From: Trametes villosa
Taxonomy: Eukaryota > Basidiomycota > Agaricomycetes > Polyporales > Polyporaceae
Reading direction: 5' to 3'
Length of the DNA stretch: 64,000 nt
Assembly: GCA_002964805.2 (NCBI GenBank)
Contig: PUDQ02000003.1
Location: forward strand, 1,798,001 to 1,862,000
The notes below the pieces were generated by a model. The model did not search any database. It was not told where the DNA came from and saw only the letters and a list, made by a program, of their open reading frames with translations. The translations under genes and the position numbers were made by a program. Shown here in pieces: positions 23,164 through 35,600 of this stretch. How positions within the stretch are numbered: the stretch's first letter is position 1; the number at the start of each line of letters is the position of its first letter.

Positions 23164-25350
23164 TTCCGTGCTGTATATGAAGTAGAAGTGAGATGGGAGA
23201 TGTCGGAACGTTGGAAGTGAAGAACAACGCTCTCTCACTTTATACGCCCGCAGTACAAGGGCTGCCCTTGTGCGGCAGTAATAGAGCACACGTTGAGCGT
23301 GGATCTCTCGCAGGCGGAAGCCGCACTGCACGAGGACGCTCAATTCCCGCCGCTGCCAGCGGCGGAAGCGTGTTCCCGCACGAAAAAACGACACGAAATG
23401 GTAGGGTGAAACAGTTCCTGCCCTGCTTCCTCTTTCTTCTTTGAATGGGCTACTTCTTTTTCGCATGTGGGTCCATCCATCAGCTTCGGGCCACGGTAAA
23501 ATCAGGCAACGACCCGGGGTCCACCGCTGAGCATTCCGCTGCAGGACAACGATGATCAGCACTCATAGCCCGACACAGGTGGACCCTGAGGAGTAGAAGT
23601 GAGAGCGCTCATACCTGAGATCTTTTTTATACAAGTTCACCATAGACCGGGAAAACCCTCAGTGGGTGAGATCTGTGAGAGGTGGTACAGGGTGGTGGCG
23701 TGAGCGAATCCGACGAGCGTCTCGGACGCCGCGACTCGGCGCTGCGAGCGCTTGCCAGTGGCTAGCGCTCTCACTCTGCTCTCTCTCTTCGGAGTCAGGC
23801 CTCCGAATGCCTCAGGCCCTCTCAGGCCTCAGTCTCAGTACTCAGTATTCTCGGTACCCAAGTACTCAATTATGTGCGCGCGCTCACCCGCAGTCACTCA
23901 TCCGCTCGCCTGAGGCTCGTAGCTCACGTCGGCGTGCGTTGGTTCTCCGCTTTCTGGGCCTTATGAAACAACCTGTTCTGGAACTCAAGCCCTACAGGCC
24001 TGTCTAGCGCTCTCGTCTGGTAACGTAGTAAGTTCGAAGCTTAACGGTAATATCTTCGACACCCTGTTGCGAATCTCTGGCACTAGGATAATTCGATGGA
24101 GGTACCCGTTTGTCGACTCGACTATGTGCCAGTGTTTTTGTACTATATCACACGGCTTCTGCGCCTATAGCAGCTGCTCAGCGTCTTCGATGGCGTTATC
24201 TTCCATCTGTTCCTCCCAACACGCTCGGGGAGGGGCTATACTCGACCGTGATTATCTTGATCAAGATGTCTTTCTCCGCTCTGTGCCATTCATCCGCCAG
24301 GCTTTCTCGCACGGCGCCCACAGCTCCTCGTGCCGTCCTAGTATCACTGACTCATCTCAAGAAGACGAATGGGAGGCATGTGATGCACCTTGGATCGGTA
24401 TGAAAACTCGACGAATAGCTTCTTCGGCGAGAAATTCGTCAACATCACAGAAGTGGGGTCTGCGGCCTGCGACAGATGCGCTCAGGCTGTTTCTATCATC
24501 ACGAGTCCAACTAACACCGAAATCTAAATTGCCCCTATCATAGGCATTCAGTCGCAATATAATTTACAGCGCCGATACGTGCTGGAAAAATGAGCGGGCC
24601 AGAGCTCCTGATCAGCTGCCGATGCAACAATCATGACGCTTGGCGAAGCCGATGCGACTTCAGCTCCTGTGGTGGTACCACCACGCCTACACCACCATTA
24701 TAACTTGGTATGTAGGGTCCCGCCGGGATGGCTACTCCGGCTTTCAAAGACTCTAACTCCGACGCACTAAAACAGCATCTTCACGAGCTTTCGCTGCTGC
24801 GATATCCTCGGCATCTTGCAATTGGTGGTACCGCGCGTTATAGTACGGCCAGACCTCCCTTGGACCACCGTGGTGATAGATCCCGACCACGCAAGCACCG
24901 CGTGGTGACCATCGAAGTATTATGCATATACAGTGCCTCAGGCACGGTCTGTCTCGATCATAACCCTGTCTAGAGAAGCAGCGGGTGGCCTGTGCTCGGA
25001 CCGCTTAGGTCCGTGCAGTGAGCAGACTCAGAGGTGAGTACCTCCAGTTCGTCTTTCACAACATCATCGGGGCGTGCGCGCGCAGTACCGGGAGCCTATA
25101 GAGCCCTTATCTCTATGCTGAGGAAGTTGCTCCCCGGGCCGTCGACGTGCTGGGCCCTCTTCGTAGAAATATATGGTCCTCTAGGGCACGGGCGGGGCAG
25201 GCTATGCTGGAGGGGACGGCGTGATGCGATATGCAAGTTCCACCCTGAGAGACGGCGTCGATACCGTATGCTTTACGGACGGAGCGACAGCGTCATCTGT
25301 GAGCTACAAAGCCTTGTATCGCTTGGCATAACACGCGAGCTGGTCGGATT
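20856..25350. repeat. Tandem segmental duplication, unit 2 (partner 15228-19620)
   Basis: Second copy of the 4.4-kb unit, same orientation. It carries the DUF6534 gene at 20856-23163 and the same upstream landmarks as unit 1. The CHAT-core remnant of the first unit was not recognised here. Confidence 0.7.
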
Positions 25351-25667
25351 GGACCAGGAACACGGACGATATCTGGCACGCGAACCTAGCGTCATGCGTC
25401 GAAGAAGCGATCCGAGGTTTGTGAGGTGACCGCACTGAAAGGTGGTATGCGGACGCGGATCTCAACTGCGGCTGCCGATGTACGCCTGGCATTTCAACGC
25501 CAGGCAAATGCGGACGAAGTGAAGTACGCTCCCCTGGCTACCGCGCAGATCTGCGAACACCGAAGGCGGCGCAATGGTAAGGGCGAATAAATACGTGCAT
25601 TGTCGCCGCACCAGCGGTTTGACACCCGTCTAAGAGTGCACGGCGCGACCGCGACTGTGCACACCCG
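23164..25667. other. Spacer of duplicated unit 2
   Basis: No intact gene. To about 25350 it is the counterpart of 17521-19620. At 23800-23880 there is a low-complexity stretch of repeated CAG/CTCAGTACT-like words. A short perfect hairpin (arms GCCTGGC/GCCAGGC) lies near 25486-25507. Confidence 0.45.
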
Positions 25668-27969
25668 TCATACAGAGCCCTTGCTCTCCTCGTAGATATG
25701 CAGGCGGTAGCTGCTGTGCAACGCGTACGTACAGCCGGGTCCCGCACCCCCACTTCTTGCGGGATGGTCGGAGTCGGGCAGTATGATTGGCACCTAGGAC
25801 GAGCGGACATCTGAAGTTAGGTAGGGACGCGGATAAGCATGTGGAGGGGCGAAACGTACCTGGGATGAGTTGACCTCTCCGCCGAAGTTGGGCAGCGCGC
25901 GTCGGTTCCGCGTGCGCGTGCTGATGACCTCCGCTTCCGCGGGCTTCTCAAACAGGCTGGACGCGAGGGACTGACGCGAATTCAATCTGTAAAGTGCGCG
26001 GTTATGGTCAACTGCGTTACACGCGTGAAAGAGAGTGTGCTCACACTGCCAGGACCGCGTTGGCGTACACTATGACAAACGCGTCGCATGAGCTGACGTC
26101 CCAGCTGCACGATCTGGCGACGTACGCTTATTGCTTACGAAGCCTACACCCGCCCAGATCAGGTTCTTGGGTTCTGCGAGAGCCTACAAGGTGGCGGATT
26201 AGCTAGCTGTATTCGGAAAATATAGGGGGCGTTATCTAACCAGGATGAACACAACGACGCCGACGGCGCTGAGGTGATGAGGTGAGTAGCCTCCCAGAGG
26301 TGGGGGGGACAGCCGGCTCACCTCGTAAGCAGGCCTGTAACTCGGGCTTGAGTAAGGAAAGAAGACATCGATACGAGGGCGAAGTGTGAACTCACCCGTG
26401 TTGGTCGTATATAGCGCTAGAGTTTCGACGATACTATCCGTCCTGAGGCGACACATCAGTCTCCAGATACAGCCACAAGTATAGTAAGCCACTAACCGCT
26501 TAAATCCGGTACGGCTTTGGAGTAGGATGTAAATGAGCGTGCCGGTTAAGAGGGAGTCGGCGACGAAAGTGCAGCCGTAGGACACGGAGACCATCCACTG
26601 TCAAGCGCGTGGTCAGTGTTCTGGTTCGGCTCACGAAAGGTGTACGGGGTTGGCTTACACTATACTCCTCGATGGTCATGATCCACGGGGAGCTGAAGCT
26701 AAGCAGATCCCGAGCGTTAGAGCGGTGAATGTTGAGCGCCGAGCATCGGACGGTGTGCTTACACTTTCACGGTAGCCACTAAGGGCAGATACTGTTAGTT
26801 TGGGCCCAACAGAGAGTATGCAACGGCAACATACCTATACAGAATGCTAGATGCGATCAGGTTCATGTCAGTCACCCCTCGGAGCTGCGAATGTTATGAA
26901 ATCGCACGCACCCATCTTCGCCGCGCTAAACAAGGCCTATAAATCGCACACCATTATATCAGGCGATGCATCTCGGAACGTATGACTGGCCGAAACCTAC
27001 CGCGACGACGACACTCCGCCGATGATGCGATCCGACTGTCAACACGCAGGAACATCGTCAGATATAGGTGTCCGAGGAGGCCGTCCGCAGAAGAGCGCAC
27101 TGACATAGATAGACCCGACGTGCGTAGAAGCTGCAAGTGGTCAGTCAAGTTGCGAAGATGATGCGGAGTTGGTCGCGGATACCTACGAGTGACAGAGCAG
27201 CGTCGTGACAGCCTGAGAGAGACAGCTAATGGTGAGCGATGTAGCAGAGCTTCGAAGTCGAGAGGAAAGTACCGTGATTGGGATGACGAGCTTCGAATCC
27301 GAGCAGAGCGCGTGAGATCCTGGCCGCGCAAACTATCTGGGGACAGTTCACGCACCTTGAGGGTACTACGCAACATTTTTAATGTCATGCCGCAGGAGAA
27401 TACTGAGATACTGTACTCACGGGCGAAAACCTAGGATACTGGGTGCGTTGTCGTGGTTGATAACCAGGTAGTAGTAACTGTTGGGTATCAGCAACGATCA
27501 TCCCGGGCCTATGATTACCACGATCCAATACGCAAAGATTCTCACCAGGCCTCGAGAATGCAAACAGTGTGCAGCGTTTCGAGGGCACTATCGGGGCCGT
27601 GAGCGAGATATCTTCCAGGAATTAGCAGACGCGAGTTCGTACAGGAGTGTCGGGACCTGCGGACCTTGTCAGGGCCCGAGAAGAACGTTGTAGTAAGTGT
27701 CGAGTGGGCTTACCAGTATGCGGCACATTAAAGTGTCTACTGGATATAGCTCGTAGTATCTCGAGATTTGGTAAAGAGTGAGCCCGTATAGTCTGCGAAG
27801 GCGCGAGTGAGACTGCAAATCCCTTCAGCCATCTGTGATGCACTCACATCGTAGAAATCATGCCTCCAATGAACATGGCGCCAAGGGTATCATCGAGAAC
27901 AGGGAGCGGAGGTAGGCCAGCCATAGGAGGCACACCGAGGGTGGCGTTCGCCAACGGAGCAGTAGCCAT
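25668..27969 (-). CDS. DUF6534 seven-transmembrane protein 4
   Basis: Complete in-frame model of about 20 exons. It starts MATAPLANATLGVPPM then LDDTLGAMFIGGMIST, LYGLTLYQISRYYELYP, ALETLHTVCILEAW, CYYYLVINHDNAPSILGFRP, short exons giving TLK, LVIPIT, AVTTLLCHS, FYARRVYL, then ALFSAAKM, AFCI, VATVKV, FSSPWIMTIEEYS, VADSLLTGTLIYILLQS, TDSIVETLALYTTNTG, AVGVVVFIL, LYANAVLAV, LNSRQSLASSLFEKP and a tail ending EESKGSV. It shares the tail and exon plan of the genes at 29689-32036 and 38298-40707 rather than of the tandem pair, so it belongs to a second subgroup. Seven helices with a polar C-tail; function unknown. Confidence 0.86.
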
Positions 27970-29688
27970 GGGGATTTTGGTTATCAGGACGCGCGACGCA
28001 CGATACTTATAGCGTGCCTCTCTCGAGCGGCGCTGCTTGAACGGCCCGCCATCTGCGGATGGAAAAGAAGTTGCGGCGCTGTCGACAAGGCGAGTCCGCA
28101 GTGAACGCCGGGGAAAACGCGGGAGGGTGGCGCGATGATGTTGAGACGCCGATGTTGATATGAGCGGCACGTCCATTAACTTCGGAGCATCGCCATTCTC
28201 ATGCCGAGAACCCCTTTTCTGTGCTCCTCTAGATCCAGAGATGTTCAGGCGAGGGCATGTCATATCAAAAACGCAGTGAGAGCGATTGCAGACCACTTAC
28301 CACCCTCATCTGCCACGCCGAGGGATGGCTGCTCGTGCTGAGACAGCGAGTTCAAGCTCAGAAGTGAAATCATGGCAAGCCATTTGTTCCGTCGACCACA
28401 GCAACTGACGATCTGGAGCGGTTATATCTGATGTTTAGGCACCTCTACCACCTCTTATTGAAGCGGCCAGATGGGGGCGTGAGCAAGCCTCCACGCATCA
28501 TCAAGAAGCGTGGCGAGGAATCTGTTGAGCTGTCAGAATAGGTTCCGCTCGCCGCCGGCGTACAGAGAGTATCTCACCGTCAGCAACACGGCGAGGACCC
28601 ATCCGGAAGGCGGTTCAGTGTCTTTGTTGCGTGGTAAGTTGTCCTCGCGCGACCACAAGCTCCATACGTACGAGTTGCGTTCACCCCTATGGGCGGTTGG
28701 TCAAAAATGAAAATCCCTCGGGCTTTGCATTGAACCCCGCCGGAAATGTAAGCGCTGCGGCGCCGCGGAGGCAGATGCTACGGAGGAAGACCGAGCTCAG
28801 CGTCTCCAAAGATAGCAGGGAGGAAACGCGGCGTTGTCGTGGGCTTGAAGTAAGCGAGGCATTGAAGTGGCCCGGCGGCGATGGCAGTGATTTCACTGCA
28901 GGGATACTGCTGTTAGAGGTGTCCAAACGCGTATATCGCTGATATTGAATGGATAGGCCTCGGTCGAAGAGACGTAGAACTTGGAGGCAGAGAAGAGGCT
29001 TGCGGCGGAGTTTGCGATATAACGTTCGTCGACAGACGTCGCGGCACACGGTAACGCCGCGAAACGCCTAGAAGTGCAGCATCGCGACGCCACTACGGGC
29101 GTTCCATGCACCCGGCGCCGCTCTTACACCATTCGCGCCGTTGAGATAGTAGCCACACACTGCGAAGTGTCACCGAAGAGAGACCAAGTACAAGACGAAG
29201 CGTCAAACGTTGCCAGGGAGAACGGCATTGATTCGAGGAGGAAGCAGGCTCGGCGCTGAGTTTGTCGCCCTTCCCTATCTTTCGACAGCGCACAGACATT
29301 GGGGACAGTGTAGAGAAGACAGTTTGCGGACGGGTCGGAGTGGATGCATGTGGTAGTACGAACGAAAGCCTGTCCAGCCAGCGCTGAGCGTTGAGCGCTT
29401 TGAGCGCTTGAGCGCTGAAGAGCACGAGCGCTATTAGCGAGTCGGTGGCGCGCGCGGCGACAGGCCTAGGCTCAGTCTGAGTCGGAGGGCAGGTATGATG
29501 GCATCGGGACAGTGCATCGTGACTCAATATGTGCTCCTGCAGTGTGGACACTGTGGAGCCCGTACTGTACAACAGAGTGGGATTCTCCGTCAGCTCCAGG
29601 CGGAAAAAGAATCTATAAATACAGTATCTTCGTCACTGTGTGTTCTTCCTTGAGGTGGACCTCACCCTGCCCCACACGCATTCCAGCA
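27970..29688. other. Intergenic stretch without recognised gene
   Basis: 1.7 kb. A minus-strand open piece of about 120 codons at 28687-29049 has no recognised motif. Five AGCGCT palindromes lie at 29380-29432. Confidence 0.4.
29380..29432. repeat. Cluster of five AGCGCT palindromes
   Basis: AGCGCT occurs at 29380, 29394, 29403, 29411 and 29427, separated by 2-10 bases. This is far denser than chance for a 6-mer. It lies about 250 bp beyond the stop codon of the DUF6534 gene whose 3' end is at 29689. It could be a binding site array or a simple-repeat remnant. Confidence 0.6.
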
Positions 29689-32036
29689 CTACTGTCCCTC
29701 GGAGACAGAGCACTTCTCCGGGTCACCGACATCTCCGCGATAGGTGCTGTCCGGCGCGTAGGCCCGCACGGGTCCCGCTCGGGTGCCGCCCCGAGTGACG
29801 CCCTCCGGGGCGCTAGGAAAAACCACCGGCACCTACGGCGAGCGAACCGGATACGTGGTCAGTTCACGGAAACACGCATGAATCAGGTTCAGGCGAAGCG
29901 TGCCTGGGATGCATTCATGCCAGCCCCAAGGCTAGACACCGCCGGTTGAGCCCGAGGGCGCGTGCTCAAGCCGATGACCCCCACCCCGATGGATTGCTCA
30001 AACATGCTCGAGGCGAGAGATCGACGGGAGTTGAGCCTAGAGATGAGCTAGGTAAGATGTCAGCAGCTAGCAGAAAGAATGTAAGCACTTACGCCGCTAG
30101 GACTGCATTGGCGTATACTATACATAGCGAAGTTAGCTCACAAAGTGCGTCTGATGTCGAGGTACGTACACTTGTTACCAACGACACCGGCTCCGACCCA
30201 AATCAAGTTGTGTTTCTCCATGAGAGCCTAAACAATAACAAGCATGGGCCTGACATTTCTAGACGTTGGACGAGGGGGTGTCTTACCAGTATGAAGACGA
30301 CGGCTCCGACGGCGCTGAGGCGCGAAGCAGGTCGTGAACTATCTCCAAATACAGGATGACAGTGGATGCTGACCTTGTCAACAAACCTGAGATTGAGCGG
30401 TAAGTATCCCAGACAGACCGTGGAACGGAGATGCCATACCGGTATTTGCGGTGTATAGCACCATTGTCTCGACGGTGTTGTCTGTTCTGGAGCATCATAT
30501 GTGAGCGACTTCCGAGTACAACAGAGGATAGTGGGATTTCTCCCTCACCTCTTGAACCCCGTACGGCTGTGAAGCAGGATGTAGATGAGGGTGCCGGTCA
30601 AGATAGTGTCCGCGCAGAGCGTGCATCCAAAGTACGCCGATATCGCCCACTATTACGCACGGGGTTTATTCCCCATCGCCACCACTCGAGTTCGCAGATA
30701 GCTTACGCTGTACCGTTCCACGGTCGCGACCCACGGGGAAATAAATCTAGTACTCAAAGCGTCAAACATAGAAAGGCATGAGTGTGGCGACAGTACCGAC
30801 ACTTCCGTCGTGGCCACTAATCACGGAGTCCGTTAGCTAAGGGTAGCCACAGAATCCCCGACAATGACATACCCAGGCAAAAGGCTTCATGTTACCAGAT
30901 GCATGCACGTCAGTCATTTATCAGAGTGGCCGGAGACGCAGGTGCGAACTTGCCCGTTCCTGCCGCATTGAATAGGGCCTGCGCCAAGGCGGGTAACTGT
31001 CAGCCAGTGCACACCTGCAAGCCGAGAATTTGGATTTGAGGCTTACCGCGAGCGCAACGCTTCTCTGATGATGCGACCCAATCGTCGGTATAGTCGATAC
31101 TACAGCAATTCATCAGCGGTCTTCCCTATACCGGCCGTACAAGAGCCGCTTACGCAGGTACACGCGCCGCGCGTAGAAGCTTAAGAGGCGGTCTCTCAGA
31201 TATGCGCCAGTGGCGGAGGTTATACGGTGGAAACTCACGAGTGGCAGAGCAGTGTAGTGACAGCCTGCATATAAGGCCACGCGTTAGCGGGAAAGCAGCG
31301 AATGCAAAATCAAGGAGACAGTACCGTAGTGGGGATTACAAGCTTCGAAGACGGATGAGTGGAGTGAGCGAGTGGAAATACCCAGGTTGCCCAGAGTGCA
31401 GCGTACCGTGAAAGTGCTATACGATGTCCGTGTCAGAATGCGATGACCCAGCAAGACACTGCTATACTGACGAATGGGAGTGTAGGATGCTACTCCGACT
31501 CGAGTGGTTGGCGATCATATAGAAGTAGCTGGGGTCGGGACGTCAAACTCTGTTCAGGGGACAAGATAGGACTCGGACACAGAGGTACTCACCAAGACTC
31601 CATAGTACACAACGTATGCACCGTTTCCAAGATACTGCGCTCAACCTGAGCGCTTCCGGTTCCGACGCGTGAGCGGCGATCAAGGCTTACAACAGCGCTG
31701 GGACCTGTATATCCGGTCTCGTCAGTCGGGCGGAGAGGACGACGGTGGGATATACGTCTCGAGACTCACCAACATGCGGCACATGAGCGCGTCTACAGGG
31801 TAGAGTTCATAGTATTTCGAGATTTGGTAGAGAGTCGCGCCGTAGAGTCTGCGAGAAGCCAGGTAAGCATACAAGTCTCGCCGGCGGGCTAGTCGCCGAT
31901 GGCGCACTCACAGCGCGGATATCATGCTTCCAATGAACATCGCGCCCAGGGTATCATTGGGGGCAACGATCGGAAGTTGAAGAGCTGGAGAAGAGAAGTT
32001 GTACGAAGCATTGTCGACTGACAGGGCGGTGGCCAT
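29689..32036 (-). CDS. DUF6534 seven-transmembrane protein 5
   Basis: About 20 exons joined in frame. It starts MATALSVDNASYNFSSP then LPIVAPNDTLGAMFIGSMIS, LYGATLYQISKYYELYP, ILETVHTLCTMESW, CYFYMIANHSSRSSILHSHS, LVIPTT, AVTTLLCHS, FYARRVYL, ALFNAAGT, VATTEV, FISPWVATVERYS, ADTILTGTLIYILLHSRTGF, TDNTVETMVLYTANTG, AVGAVVFIL, LYANAVLAA, LNSRRSLASSMFEQS and a tail ending KCSVSEGQ. Two donors read GC instead of GT: one at 30954-30955 with good consensus (GGCAAGT) and one at 29902-29903 (CAGGCACGC), where the paralogue at 38298-40707 has GT. If the second is not spliced, the protein ends five codons later and loses about 50 tail residues. Closest relative is the inverted copy at 38298-40707. Confidence 0.84.
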
Positions 32037-32709
32037 GGTGCTTCGGGGCTAGAGACAGAGTGTGTAGCTGCCGCTCTTACGCACTAGACGTGGCAAAGTG
32101 AACTTGCAGCGAGAACCTCCTGCGGCCATGGGAGTGAGGCTTATATCACGGCGTAGCCGCTTGCGTAGGCGCACTGGCGGTGTTGGTAGTACCGTGTTCT
32201 GTCAGATGGTGGAGGGTCTTTGGCATCATATCCTATCAAGTACTAGGCGACGGCGCGAAGATGGCATCTCATCCTGTTGAGCTGTCAAAGCGTGCTTCCG
32301 TTTAGCTCGCAGTCGTTATGAAGAAGTCGTGGATATCCCACCGCAGAGTTCATGACTGACGTATCTGGGGAAGTACCCCAAAAGCATATCACCAGGTTCG
32401 CGGTCAGCCTCATTCTGCGCACTCTCGGCGGGCTCGAACGAGCGCTTCAGGTAGAAAACCAAGTGCTCCCGCGAATGGACGACCACAGCACTGCTGAACG
32501 TTTAACCTTGAACCATCTTGAATCTCAGAGCACCGAGAAGTCGCAGCGCGGCAGGTTAGCATCCGCGCCGACCATGCGTCCGCACGTAGCACACAGTCGC
32601 CGTCCCCATGTTGAACAGAGAGTCGGTATCCAAGCACGTACACACATCCATCTTACATGCCTCCATGCCCCTACCAACCTATAGAAGAAACTCGAACGTG
32701 AGCCGGTGC
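32037..32709. other. Intergenic stretch without recognised gene
   Basis: 670 bp between the 5' end of a DUF6534 gene and the 3' end of the hydratase gene. Presumably promoter of the former and 3' UTR of the latter. Nothing else seen. Confidence 0.4.
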
Positions 32710-35284
32710 TCAAAGCTTGCTCTTCTCCGCCTTCTTCACATATGCGACGCCCGCGCCCAAGCACACCTGTCAAGACACCGTCAGCACACACTCGCTCCCT
32801 TTCTCTCCTAGGTTTGCATCATCCGAAGCGCCACGCACCTTGCCCGTAGCGACGTTCTTCGTCACGAACGCGACCTCCGTCTCGCCCTCGTGCCCCGGCG
32901 CCTTCGCGGGCCCGATCTCCCAGATAGAGGTCTCGAGCGCATCACCGGGCTTCACGGGCGCGGTGAAGCGCACGCCGAAGAGCGTGAGCGACCGCGGGTC
33001 GCCGCCGCCCACGGCGGACACGACCGCGCGCGCGGCGAAGCCGAACGTCGCGAGCCCGTGCAGGATCACCCCGCCGAAGCCCGTCGCCGCGCCGATCGCC
33101 GGGTCTGCGTCAGGGCGCGTGTTAGCTCCCAGGCGAGACGGCTGGAGAGAGGAGGGGGGAGAGGGGTAAGGAGGAAGGGGGAGGACGCACTGATGTGGAG
33201 CTCGTTGTAGTCGCCGCTGAGGCGGTAGACGACGGCTTGCTCGGGCGTCGTCTGGTCGCGCACGACCCAGTCCGGCTTGCGGTCCTTGGGCGGGGGCGTG
33301 CCCTGCGGCGCACCGCCGATGCGCTTCGTGAAGTTCCCGCCCGTCGCCTTCGCGCCGAGGTTGAACGAGCCGCTCTGCACATAGTGTTAGCCCAAACCTC
33401 AAAGATGAAAGGTTGGGTCATACATGGAGCCGGGCGTAGGGCGTGCCCTGCGGGTCGACGAGCAGCACCTCGTTCTCGACAATTATCCCGGACTCTGGTG
33501 GTGGAATTAGGAGCTACCCGCGACGGGGCTGTAAGGCTCGGGCGTACTGTTCTCGCTGACGGCGACGATGCGCTTCTTGAGTTTCCAGCCGGGCCCGCCA
33601 ACAGCCGGGAGCGGCTTAAGGATCTCAATCGACTGGCTGCCGTGGACCTGTGCGAGAGTACGTCAGTGAGAGGTCGGAAGGCGGGTAGAGGTTTTGCCAA
33701 CGTACCCCGCGGTTGGGGTCGAACTTCGGGAGGCCGGGGGCGTGCTTGCCCCCAGTCATGAGCTCCCGGAAGTTGACGACATCCTGGCTGGTGCCTGGAA
33801 GGCGTTTTTTCGTCAGTTCATGCGTCTGAAGGAGCGAGGTTTGCAATGTGAAAGAAAGACCTGGCGCTCGTTGGAATGGCAGCCTGCGCGGGGGGTGGTA
33901 CGAGGGAGCAGAAAGCACGTCTCAGCATTCGCATGCGGGTGTGTCCCACGCGCGTCGCACAGACCCGATATGCACATCCGACACGTAGCTGCGCGCTGGT
34001 ACACATTCCCTGTGGCCCAACTAGTTCTTACTGATGAGGTTACACCATCCCAGTCCCCAGCCAAACGCGCGCGCAACGGCTGTGGGCGCGTCTCTGAATA
34101 GACCGGCTGCGCGAGTAGGCGCGAATTAGCGCGCAGGGGATCCTGGGATTAGCTGAGCTCATAGGCCCAAGGCCTCACGAGGATACAAGTTTAAGGGAGA
34201 TCGAGTACTCTGTTTTGCTATTCGCTGTGGTTGGCTTATGGCAGGCTCATGAATATCCGCGGATTGGCTAGAAGAGCTCACTGACCCGGGTACCCACACA
34301 CTCCGGCAGCCACTGTGCCGCCTGAGTGTGTGGCTGCTACGAGTCAGCAGCGACGGTGACCAACGTACCGCCACAGCGGTTCGCAGGGTTGAACTGCTCC
34401 TTCATGGGGGCAGGATAGGGGGTAACCGTTAACGCGCCGCACACTGACAGCGCCCTACGCAACTATGGCCTGTACGTGCATGGCAATGACTCATACTAAG
34501 ACTAAGAGTCTCAGTAGGAGTCGGAGCTGGGTCCCGAGGCCCACTCTCACAGATATGGTATATAGACTCATACAAGCTCGCGAGTGCGGGTAATTCCAAG
34601 CTCGAGTGACCGTCGAGCCAGAAAACAAAGAAAGTACGCCCAAGCCATATCTTGTGCCGCAGGCGATAAAGGCCTCGGAAGATTCGCGGGTAACACGGGG
34701 GGAGTGCGAGTACTCGTTGGGGACGCATCCTTGTGCCCATTCCCCTCCGTTTAGAGGATCCTCGACATACATAGTCCACCTCACGGGTGTGCAGGTGCCG
34801 CGTACGCCTTCTGGCGATGCCTTTGCACTGGTGGATGCGCGACAAGCCCGCCCTTAGACTACGCTTCGCGAATTCTCGAAACCGGGACGGAAGTTGTGGG
34901 CGAACAGAACCACTGACCTTTGAAAGGAAGCACTACGGGGTAGGTGGGGAAGGGCGCCCATGACTTGTCTATACATGCTAGTCAGTGCGACTATAGCCTG
35001 GTAGCCTGCCGCGAGCGGTTCTCACCGAGCTCTGGCGGTGTGAAGGCGGTCAGTCAGCAAAAGAGCAGTGAAGGGCGCGGTCGGCGCACCGTTGATCAAA
35101 GCAAAGTCGTCCTTCTTCGCGCCAATACCGACGGCGTACACCAGGGTGTCGCGCTGGTTCCAAGTGACCTACGAGGAAGGCCATGGCGGTAAGGATGCGT
35201 CGCGTGCGTGAAAGGGGGTGAGAAGCGTACCGGCTTGTCCTCGTCCTCCCATCCGACGGCTGAAGCGAGGTCGATCTTGGACAT
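32710..35284 (-). CDS. Peroxisomal hydratase-2 / MaoC-like enoyl-CoA hydratase
   Basis: Two-hotdog hydratase of the multifunctional-enzyme-2 type, which adds water to trans-2-enoyl-CoA to give (R)-3-hydroxyacyl-CoA in peroxisomal beta-oxidation. It starts [14 protein letters not shown], then [60 protein letters not shown]. The catalytic block reads [12 protein letters not shown] followed by NPAIG (Asp and His in place; the usual Asp before Pro is Asn here), then [15 protein letters not shown]. The protein ends KKAEKSKL, so the last three residues are a canonical type-1 peroxisomal targeting signal. Introns are about 55 bp except one of 1,123 bp (33795-34917) within the LPFK/GTSQ junction. Head-to-head with ytm1 across 316 bp. 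Confidence 0.92.
33795..34917 (-). other. Exceptionally long intron in hydratase gene
   Basis: Bounded by a GTCAGT donor (at 34917) and a CCTTCCAG acceptor (at 33795) that join LPFK and GTSQ in phase. It is twenty times longer than the other introns of the gene. No open frame of interest and no clear terminal repeats were recognised; a short inverted repeat (CACACACTC/GAGTGTGTG) lies near 34303-34333. An old insertion is the simplest explanation. Confidence 0.65.
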
Positions 35285-35600
35285 GGTGGGTGTGTCGTGG
35301 GCGCGTATATGGTGGTAGTGGTCACAGAGGAATGCGGGGGCGAGTGCGGGGTAGCGAGGGGTAGAAGAGAGAGTCGAGAATCACATCCCGGGAAAAACGG
35401 TAGCCGTTTCCCCTCCCGGCTCGGGAACGGCCTCTCTTCTCGCGCCGGTCCCCGACGCGCATCGCGTGACCGCCGCGTCGATGCGCGTGATGCGACGCGT
35501 GACGCTTCGTGACGGTGACAAAATATTGCTCGATCGTCTTCTCTCCTGCGCCTGTCTCCGTCTCTCAGTCTGTGTCTGTTTGCTCTCTGTGCTTGCTACG
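35285..35600. promoter_or_regulatory. Bidirectional promoter region, hydratase and ytm1
   Basis: 316 bp separate the two start codons. It contains a dense run of GTGACG/GACGCG words at 35462-35520, some of which resemble CRE/ATF-type sites. The shared region suggests linked expression, by inference only. Confidence 0.5.
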
